Assembly (NCBI GenBank): GCA_035297385.1
Contig: DATGZD010000033.1
Location: 1-5,551 of the forward strand
Direction: 5' to 3'
Source of the DNA: UBA11855 sp035297385
Lineage (GTDB): Archaea; Thermoproteota; Bathyarchaeia; Bathyarchaeales; Bathycorpusculaceae
Length of the DNA stretch: 5,551 bases
Shown: in pieces, positions 1 through 4,421 of the stretch
Position numbering within the stretch: the first letter of the stretch is position 1
Layout: each line of letters starts with the position of its first letter
Program-made: the position numbers and the translations under genes
Notes under the pieces: model-generated
Database searches by the model: none
Seen by the model: only the letters and a program-made list of their open reading frames with translations
Told to the model about the DNA's origin: nothing

Positions 1-1356
1 GGTGGAGCACAAGAAGTTGGACGATCAGCGTTTTTGCTAAAAACCCGGGAAAGCAGCGTTCTCCTGGATTGTGGAATTAACCCCGGTTCGCAACGTCCGT
101 TTGAATCTTTTCCACGTTTCGATTCACCTGAATTTGAGATTGATAGCTTGGATGCTGTCGTTGTAAGTCATGCACACCTTGACCATTGCGGTTTAGTTCC
201 TTTTCTCTACAAATATGGCTATGATGGACCAATCTATTGCTCTGCACCAACATCGAACCTGATGACCCTGCTGCAATTAGATTATCTTGATGTTGCGGGC
301 AAACAAGGGATTACACCGTATTATGATCAGAAAGATGTTCGTGAATGTGTTTTGCATACGATTCCATTACGCTTTGGTGTGGTTACAGATATAGCGCCTG
401 ATATACGTTTAACATTACATAATTCTGGACATATTCTCGGTGCTGCTATGTCTCACCTACATATTGGTGAAGGCTTACATAACATAGTTTACACTGGCGA
501 TTATAAGTTTGCACGAACAATGTTGTTGGAGGCTGCGACTTCAGAGTTTCCTAGAGCTGAGACTATAATTACTGAGAGTACGTATGGCGGTTCTGATGAT
601 GTTATGCCTACCAGGGTTGAGGCTGAAGAACGCTTAGCCTCCGTTGTCAATGTGACTCTGGAACGTAAGGGAAAAGTCTTGATCCCTGTTCCTGCGGTTG
701 GCAGAGCTCAAGAAATTATGTTAATCATTGATGGATACATGAAACGTGGTGTAATGAAGGAAGCACCAGTTTTTATTGAAGGTATGATTTCTGAGGCAAC
801 GGCAATTCATACCGCCTACCCTGAATACTTGGGCAGGGAGGTTCGTCATAGTATCCTTCATGAAGAGATTAATCCGTTTCAGTCAGATTACTTTACGATC
901 GTCGAGCATCCGAGTGTTCGTCAAGGTATAATCGAGGGTGAGCCATGTATTGTGTTGGCTACGTCAGGTATGCTTGAGGGCGGACCCGTGATTGAGTATT
1001 TCAAGAATTGGGCTGCTGATTCTCGAAATACGATTATTTTTGTGAGTTATCAGATTGAGGGAACATTGGGTAGACGTGTTCAGAAAGGTGTGACTGAGGT
1101 TACGACAATGGATAATGAGGGCAAAATGGCTGTAGCGCAAGTTAAACTACAGGTTGAGTCGATTGAAGGATTCTCTGGTCATTCCGATAGACGCCAGTTG
1201 ATTGCTTATTTGACGCATTTGAAGCCTAAGCCAGAAAGAGTGTTTATGTGTCATGGTGAAAAGTCTAAGATTATGAATTTAGCTAATTTTGTTGATAATA
1301 GAGCAGGAATTAATGCTGTTGTTCCAGGAGTATTAGAGACTTTTAGGTTATTTTAG
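1..1356 (+). CDS. fttA: aCPSF1/FttA, archaeal transcription-termination ribonuclease (3' part, 5' end outside window)
   Basis: Metallo-beta-lactamase/beta-CASP endoribonuclease that, in the known family, cuts nascent RNA at U-rich 3' ends and terminates archaeal transcription. The frame is open from base 1 and begins with the family motif GGAQEVGRSAFLL, so the TTG at 34 is an internal leucine and not a start. All catalytic motifs are present in the 451 visible residues: HAHLDH (57-62), His144 in GHILG, Asp167 in GDYKF, beta-CASP motif A Glu192 (ESTYGG), motif B His394 (GFSGHSD) and motif C His418 (CHGE). Stretches such as YTGDYKFART, TAIHTAYPEYL and ATSGMLEGGP match the KH-containing aCPSF1 group better than the shorter aCPSF2 group. 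The two N-terminal KH domains expected for a protein of about 640 residues would lie upstream. The zinc ligands are intact, so the enzyme is probably active. Its stop overlaps the end of convergent sepF. Confidence 0.93.
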   Translation, partial: GGAQEVGRSAFLLKTRESSVLLDCGINPGSQRPFESFPRFDSPEFEIDSLDAVVVSHAHLDHCGLVPFLYKYGYDGPIYCSAPTSNLMTLLQLDYLDVAGKQGITPYYDQKDVRECVLHTIPLRFGVVTDIAPDIRLTLHNSGHILGAAMSHLHIGEGLHNIVYTGDYKFARTMLLEAATSEFPRAETIITESTYGGSDDVMPTRVEAEERLASVVNVTLERKGKVLIPVPAVGRAQEIMLIIDGYMKRGVMKEAPVFIEGMISEATAIHTAYPEYLGREVRHSILHEEINPFQSDYFTIVEHPSVRQGIIEGEPCIVLATSGMLEGGPVIEYFKNWAADSRNTIIFVSYQIEGTLGRRVQKGVTEVTTMDNEGKMAVAQVKLQVESIEGFSGHSDRRQLIAYLTHLKPKPERVFMCHGEKSKIMNLANFVDNRAGINAVVPGVLETFRLF

Positions 1357-1871
1357 GCTGCTGTAGGTGGCTGTGCAGTCTCTGGTTGTTCTTTCTGAGG
1401 CTCTTTAGAATCTTCTGTCTTGGTTGTTTTTTCTCGCCAGATGCATATTTTGTCGGGGCAAATGACAATCCTTTCTTCGCCTAATCTTGCTATATCTCCG
1501 TGGATGGATTCAGCAAAACTGTATAATTGATCTACTGCCTGTTTTACATCTTCTATACTTTTGCTGGCTAACGGGGTTATGCGTAGAATTATTATGTTCC
1601 CATTCTTAACTTCATTTTTGACTGTTTCTAAATCTGCTAATTCATGGAGGGGCATCGCCTTTAGATAGGTGATTGTTTGGTCAGTTTTATGTTGTTCTTG
1701 AACACGTGTACTTGATCGTGCCATAGGTGTTGTTTCTGTATTTATTGCCTTTCGTTCTTTTGTTATAGTTGGTGGTTGATCTTCTACAGTAGCTTGTTCT
1801 ACAGCAGATGTTTGTTGTACCTGATGTTGTGTTTGTTTTCTCTTCTTGCGGAACAGGCTAAACGTGGGCAA
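1353..1871 (-). CDS. sepF: SepF-like cell division protein (archaeal FtsZ membrane anchor)
   Basis: SepF binds the FtsZ C-terminus and tethers the division ring to the membrane. The protein has 172 residues in three parts. The N-terminus (MPTFSLFRKKRK) is short, hydrophobic then strongly basic, and fits a membrane-targeting amphipathic helix. A Gln/Thr/Glu-rich linker covers about 13-65. The SepF core (about 68-146) has the family pattern YLKAMPLHELADLETV, then GNIIILRITPL, a helix, and GDIARLGEERIVICP. A polar Lys/Glu/Pro/Thr tail (147-172) follows. The start is TTG at 1871: an in-frame TGA lies five codons upstream with no ATG or GTG between, and the next Met (residue 50) would remove the membrane helix. 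A GAGAAGGA purine stretch sits just upstream as a possible ribosome binding site. From memory, archaeal SepF proteins act as dimers and do not polymerise like the bacterial ones. No ftsZ is visible in the window. Confidence 0.88.
   Translation of the reverse strand: MPTFSLFRKKRKQTQHQVQQTSAVEQATVEDQPPTITKERKAINTETTPMARSSTRVQEQHKTDQTITYLKAMPLHELADLETVKNEVKNGNIIILRITPLASKSIEDVKQAVDQLYSFAESIHGDIARLGEERIVICPDKICIWREKTTKTEDSKEPQKEQPETAQPPTAA
1381..1434 (+). terminator. possible U-rich termination zone for fttA, inside sepF antisense
   Basis: On the + strand, the 25-75 bases past the fttA stop are rich in T with little A, ending in a T6 run at 1427-1432. Archaeal termination, including that by FttA itself, uses U-rich tracts without obligatory hairpins. 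The T-richness comes from the Lys/Glu codons of the SepF tail on the other strand, so it could be coincidental. No other T run follows the gene closely. Confidence 0.3.
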
Positions 1872-1882
1872 GTTTTTTCCTT

Positions 1883-1902
1883 CTCAAGTCTTATTTATTG
1901 AG
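1883..1902 (-). promoter_or_regulatory. candidate TATA box of sepF inside a small dyad
   Basis: Read on the minus strand, CAATAAATAAG (1900-1890) is a TATA-like element centred about 24 bases before the sepF TTG. That would put transcription start at or next to the start codon, giving a leaderless or nearly leaderless message. It is bracketed by an inverted repeat, CTCAA at 1883-1887 and TTGAG at 1898-1902, with further TTGAG copies at 1903-1907 and 1935-1939. A regulator bound to the dyad would block TBP. The assignment rests on sequence and spacing only. Confidence 0.35.
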
Positions 1903-1984
1903 TTGAGCAGTTAAGCGTTTCCTATCATTTCATATTGAGTTATATTGTTTGATAGAATATGGCTAATAATTATGTTGTGAATTG

Positions 1985-2125
1985 GTAATTAAGATTTTTC
2001 TTTCAAAGCTCGATTTACATTTTTTATGTTGTTTTTCGTTTGGTTGTTTCTATTTCTTCTTTCTCGTATAGTTGTTTTGTGTTTTGACTTTTGGCTTTAT
2101 GTTTTGTGTTTAATTTGTATTTTTT
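1985..2125. other. T-rich, A-poor intergenic tract
   Basis: This is the core of the 419-base gap between divergent sepF and the secreted-protein gene. Many T runs (T4 to T6) are broken mainly by G. In 2041-2100, 37 of 60 bases are T and only 5 are A on the + strand. I see no credible open frame, tRNA or box-type small RNA in it. It could be a U-rich termination region for an unseen + strand transcript, a nucleosome/chromatin-affecting tract, or relaxed intergenic drift. Confidence 0.5.
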
Positions 2126-2150
2126 GAATCTAACAGAACACTGCTGGCTT

Positions 2151-2164
2151 GAATTGGGCAATTC
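2151..2164. repeat. perfect 6-bp inverted repeat
   Basis: GAATTG (2151-2156) and CAATTC (2159-2164) are perfectly complementary around GG. They lie about 90 bases upstream of the TATA box of the secreted-protein gene. Size and symmetry fit a dimeric regulator site or a minimal hairpin. Nothing else supports either. Confidence 0.3.
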
Positions 2165-2179
2165 ATTGTCTCTATAATC

Positions 2180-2237
2180 TGTAGCATTCAAATTGTAGAA
2201 CGTGTAGGTTTATGTTGTAGTTTTGTCGTTCATGTAG
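2180..2237 (+). repeat. cluster of five TGTAG pentamers upstream of the secreted-protein promoter
   Basis: TGTAG occurs at 2180-2184, 2194-2198, 2203-2207, 2216-2220 and 2233-2237, all on the same strand with steps of 14, 9, 13 and 17 bases, ending about 9 bases before the TATA-like box. A given pentamer is expected about once per 1024 bases at even composition, so five in 58 bases is notable even in T/G-rich DNA. Possible activator or repressor half-sites. The spacing is irregular. Confidence 0.35.
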
Positions 2238-2245
2238 TCAATAAC

Positions 2246-2258
2246 GTTTATTAATATT
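2246..2258 (+). promoter_or_regulatory. TATA box for the exported beta-rich protein gene
   Basis: GTTTATTAATATT resembles the archaeal TATA consensus. Its centre lies about 26 bases before position 2278-2280, which predicts transcription start some 11-13 bases ahead of the ATG at 2291, leaving a short leader that just contains the ribosome binding site. Confidence 0.55.
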
Positions 2259-2279
2259 TGCGATAGGTCCAGTTACAGT

Positions 2280-2285
2280 GGGGGT
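2280..2285 (+). promoter_or_regulatory. Shine-Dalgarno GGGGGT
   Basis: GGGGGT differs by one base from the GGAGGT core and ends five bases before the ATG at 2291. Together with the in-frame TAG at 2285-2287, directly upstream, it fixes that ATG as the start. It also argues against the overlapping frame that opens at 2278. Confidence 0.6.
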
Positions 2286-2290
2286 AGAAC

Positions 2291-2740
2291 ATGAGAGCAA
2301 GGAAGACATCTATTGGATTCGTACTTGGATTGGCAGTAACCGGCTTATTCTTCTGTGTTATGTCCGCTGGGGTCTTATCAGCATCGCAATCGGTTACTTC
2401 GACTGGAACAATAAGCGCCGTAAACGTGGGAGTCTACGCAGACAATGCATGTACGCAAGCTTATACAAGTATTAATTGGGGAAATTTAGCGCCAGGAAGT
2501 AGTACAGCTAAAATAGTTTATATTAAGAATAATGGCAATGTTCCAATGACGTTAAGTATATCATCGTCTAATTGGACTCCGTCAAACGCAAATACATATT
2601 TGACGTTATCGTGGGATCGAACGAATACAGTGTTAAACCCAGGTAACTCAGTTATGGCGACTTTAACGTTGACTGCGACTGCTAATGCGGGGAATATATC
2701 TAGCTTCAGCTTTAACATCATAATAACTGGCACCGCTTAG
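2291..2740 (+). CDS. exported beta-sandwich protein, TasA/camelysin/AbpA-like (tentative)
   Basis: The 149-residue precursor has a clear export signal: basic RARK (2-5), a hydrophobic core (about 8-29) and probable signal peptidase cleavage near residues 30-33 (VLSAS). The mature part (about 33-149) is rich in Ser, Thr, Asn, Val and Ile in alternating beta-strand patterns, ending in SFSFNIIITGTA. Recognisable stretches are TSTGTISAVNVGVYAD (36-51), SINWGNLAPGSS (60-71), VYIKNNGNVPMTLSI (76-90) and LNPGNSVMATLTLT (115-128). This 'mean strand, WG-L-PG, KN-GN-P' layout is what I associate with TasA/camelysin-type and archaeal bundling-pilin (AbpA) subunits, which polymerise by strand exchange outside the cell. 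That relation is inferred, not proven. Two N-glycosylation sequons (Asn94, Asn135) and one mature cysteine (Cys54) are visible. There is no transmembrane anchor at the C-terminus and no lipobox. The gene has its own promoter and terminator, so it is probably monocistronic. Confidence 0.75.
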   Translation: MRARKTSIGFVLGLAVTGLFFCVMSAGVLSASQSVTSTGTISAVNVGVYADNACTQAYTSINWGNLAPGSSTAKIVYIKNNGNVPMTLSISSSNWTPSNANTYLTLSWDRTNTVLNPGNSVMATLTLTATANAGNISSFSFNIIITGTA

Positions 2741-2761
2741 ATAACAATATTAATTCTCCAC

Positions 2762-2768
2762 TTTTTTT
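2762..2768 (+). terminator. T7 terminator of the exported-protein gene
   Basis: A run of seven T starts 21 bases after the TAG stop, in an AT-rich context without a strong hairpin, as is normal for archaeal intrinsic or FttA-dependent 3' ends. Confidence 0.55.
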
Positions 2769-2821
2769 AGACTGTTGACTTCTTTGTATTTATAGCATTA
2801 AAAAGTGAGCAATTTAGAAGT

Positions 2822-2856
2822 ACTATTGATAGTCACTTTCAAATCAACATTTGAAA
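2822..2856. repeat. adjacent inverted repeats (two small hairpins)
   Basis: TTTCAAAT (2837-2844) and ATTTGAAA (2849-2856) form a perfect 8-bp stem with a CAAC loop. Just before it, ACTATTGATAGT (2822-2833) is a 5-bp dyad around TG. They lie 55-90 bases past the T7 run. They could stabilise a read-through 3' end or be a protein site. Confidence 0.35.
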
Positions 2857-2883
2857 AGAGAATGGTATTGTCCTCTAAAGCAA

Positions 2884-2901
2884 CTATTATCAAAAAAATA
2901 G
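2884..2901 (-). terminator. T7 terminator of the minus-strand aminotransferase unit
   Basis: Read on the minus strand, CTATT and AATAG (2901-2884) bracket a T7 run at 2898-2892. It lies about 330 bases past the degT-family stop and 225 past the end of the oxidoreductase stump. The distance suggests that the transcript once included a longer gene, or still has a long 3' tail. Confidence 0.4.
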
Positions 2902-3125
2902 GTTGATTGAAGAAAATCTTGACTCGTTATGGTCCAAAGAAATTGGCGATGGTTCTGTTGCATCGAGAGAAACTGGTTGTTGATTCGTTTTGTTTTATTT
3001 TAGTTGTGAGACCAGATTGATTGCGGTTAATGGGATATGGAGTGGTAGTAGATAGTTATTGAGAATGGAATCTGGAAATAGACAGATCTTCAGATTGGAG
3101 AATTTCCAAACTGCTTCAGAGAACT

Positions 3126-3218
3126 CTACTGGTGGGTTTGTTTTTCCATCCAATTATGAAGATAAACACGTTCCTGCCAATGTCCGGCTCCAATTACGGC
3201 AAGATTAACCTCTTTCAA
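3126..3218 (-). pseudogene. N-terminal remnant of a Gfo/Idh/MocA-family oxidoreductase
   Basis: The frame starts at TTG (3218-3216), seven bases after the stop of the aminotransferase gene, with a GAGGGGAGA purine run just before it. It reads 30 residues, beginning KEVNLAVIGAGHW, which is the beta-strand plus GxGxxG Rossmann start typical of Gfo/Idh/MocA NAD(P)-dependent sugar oxidoreductases (usually about 320-360 residues). Family members continue 'HWG-K/R-N'. Here the frame gives HWQER, but the neighbouring frame from 3178 reads GRNVF, as if two G were lost at about 3176. The original frame stops at 3126, and nothing downstream continues the domain convincingly. In sugar-amine pathways such a dehydrogenase makes the 3- or 4-keto sugar that a DegT-family enzyme aminates, so the position fits a former operon partner. 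It could alternatively be a short chance frame, but the motif argues against that. Confidence 0.6.
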
Positions 3219-3225
3219 TCTCCCC

Positions 3226-4341
3226 TCAACTTCGCTGATTATCGAAGAAATCGGTAATCTTCCGACTTATGAAGCTTATTTCTTCAGGAGTAATATTCGG
3301 ATAAATTGGAATACTTAGACATGTTTTGCATAATTCTTCAGCCGCTGGATAATCTCCTTCTTTGTATCCGAACATTTGCTTATAGATAGGCTGAAGATGG
3401 ATAGGGAGGACATAGTGTATCCCACAGTTTACACCTTGAGCCTCAAGCCAGCTTTTCAGTTGATCACGATACTTTGTCCTGACGACATAAAGATGATAAA
3501 CAGGCTTAATTGAGGTTGATCCATCAGGCGGTAGTATTAAGTCACCAACATTTTCAAGAGATTTCCTGTACTTAACGGCAATTTCTCTCCTCTTCTCATT
3601 CCAATGGTTAAGACGTTTCAACTGTATGCGCCCAATGGCAGCGTTAACTGTATTTAGACGCGAAGTATAGCCTAATGTATCATGTACATACTGACTCTTG
3701 CGACCACAATCTCTGATCTTGGCTGCTATACGTGCGATATTCTCGTCATTTGTTGTTAACATTCCGCCATCGCCACAGACAGTCATGTTTTTGGATGGGT
3801 AAAAGCTGAAGCAACCAATTAAGCCCAGGTTTCCAATTTTTCTGCCGAAATATTCAGCGCCATGAGCTTGACAAGCATCTTCAATGACAACCAGGTTTTT
3901 CTTTTGCGCAATTTCATTTATTGAAGTCATATCTGCTGGAAACCCATACAGATGCACTGGAACAATTGCTTTTGTTTTCTCCGAAATAGCCGAGTGAATC
4001 TGCTTTGGAGACAGAGCATAAGTTGCTAAATCAATATCGGCAAAAGTGGGCCTGGCTTGCGCATAGACAATTGAATTTGCGGAAGCAATGAATGAAGCTG
4101 GAGTTGTTATTGCTTCATGACCGGAACCCACTTCAGTGGCTATTAACGCAATACGTAGTGCTTCAGTTCCGGAACTAGTAGATACGGCATAATTGGTACC
4201 GCAGAATCTTGCGAATTCTTTTTCAAATTTGAAAACGCTTTCACCCAGAACGAAACGTTCATTATTTAGCGCGTCAAGTGCTGCTTGTGTCATTTCTTCA
4301 TCAAAGATAGGTTTGGCTAAAGGTATTTTCACTGAGATCAC
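3226..4341 (-). CDS. DegT/DnrJ/EryC1/StrS-family PLP aminotransferase (nucleotide-sugar aminotransferase)
   Basis: Family members transfer an amino group, usually from glutamate, to a keto sugar bound to a nucleotide, making amino sugars for surface glycans. Visible motifs (371-residue numbering) are STSSGTEALR (54-63, cofactor phosphate loop), PASFIASANSI (81-91), IEDACQAHGA (153-162, Asp155 to the PLP ring nitrogen), SFYPSKNMTVCGDGGM (179-194, Lys184 forming the Schiff base), YTSRLNTVNAAIGRIQL (225-241) and the C-terminal LPIHLQPIYKQM. Length is normal and catalytic residues are intact. The start shown is GTG at 4341. A second GTG at 4332 may be the true one: GTGAT precedes it at ribosome-binding distance, and the family usually begins 'KIPLAKP'. 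The exact sugar cannot be told. It follows the hemL-type gene after 80 bases and is followed by an oxidoreductase stump, so its pathway partner may now be elsewhere. Confidence 0.9.
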   Translation of the reverse strand: MISVKIPLAKPIFDEEMTQAALDALNNERFVLGESVFKFEKEFARFCGTNYAVSTSSGTEALRIALIATEVGSGHEAITTPASFIASANSIVYAQARPTFADIDLATYALSPKQIHSAISEKTKAIVPVHLYGFPADMTSINEIAQKKNLVVIEDACQAHGAEYFGRKIGNLGLIGCFSFYPSKNMTVCGDGGMLTTNDENIARIAAKIRDCGRKSQYVHDTLGYTSRLNTVNAAIGRIQLKRLNHWNEKRREIAVKYRKSLENVGDLILPPDGSTSIKPVYHLYVVRTKYRDQLKSWLEAQGVNCGIHYVLPIHLQPIYKQMFGYKEGDYPAAEELCKTCLSIPIYPNITPEEISFISRKITDFFDNQRS

Positions 4342-4393
4342 TTCGTTTCTAAACTGTAGAATCCCTGTTTTTTGTCTATTAGCAAGTACTCTT

Positions 4394-4404
4394 GAATATA
4401 ATAA
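4394..4404 (-). promoter_or_regulatory. candidate TATA box for the DegT-family gene
   Basis: TTATTATATTC on the minus strand (4404-4394) sits in the 80-base gap behind the hemL-type stop. A start about 26 bases on (near 4374) would leave a leader of roughly 30-40 bases. It suggests the aminotransferase can be transcribed separately from the upstream gene, although both face the same way and read-through is possible. Confidence 0.35.
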
Positions 4405-4421
4405 TTATGGAACAGCACTCT

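Larger units (their letters stand above)
2741..3125. other. gene-poor convergent intergenic region
   Basis: This lies between the + strand exported-protein gene and the - strand aminotransferase unit. It holds T-tract terminators on both strands and several short inverted repeats. Two short open frames exist: 37 codons at 2907-3020 (+, TTG start, Lys/Leu-rich) and 52 codons at 2995-3153 (-, TTG start). Neither has recognisable similarity or a convincing ribosome binding site, and they partly overlap in opposite directions. I do not call either as a gene. No tRNA, CRISPR or transposon ends seen. Confidence 0.5.

Noticed and set aside
34..36. TTG as the start of the aCPSF1 gene
   Set aside because: The same frame is open to base 1 and encodes the conserved GGAQEVGRSAFLL motif ahead of it, so the true start lies upstream of the window.
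1872..2290. tRNA, box C/D RNA or CRISPR array in the long spacer
   Set aside because: No cloverleaf, no paired C and D boxes at usable spacing, and no repeat long or regular enough for a CRISPR. The only repeats are pentamers.
2291..2390. Class III (pilin/archaellin) or lipoprotein signal on the exported protein
   Set aside because: The class III cleavage pattern (Lys/Arg then Gly/Ala before the hydrophobic stretch) is absent, and Cys22 sits inside the hydrophobic core rather than in a lipobox, so an ordinary signal peptide is more likely.
2278..2475. 65-codon + strand frame with GTG start
   Set aside because: It overlaps the exported-protein gene in another frame, its composition is unlike a known family, and the ribosome binding site and TATA spacing fit the ATG at 2291 instead.
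2518..2733. 71-codon minus-strand frame inside the exported-protein gene
   Set aside because: Antisense shadow of a well-supported coding region with no recognisable motif.
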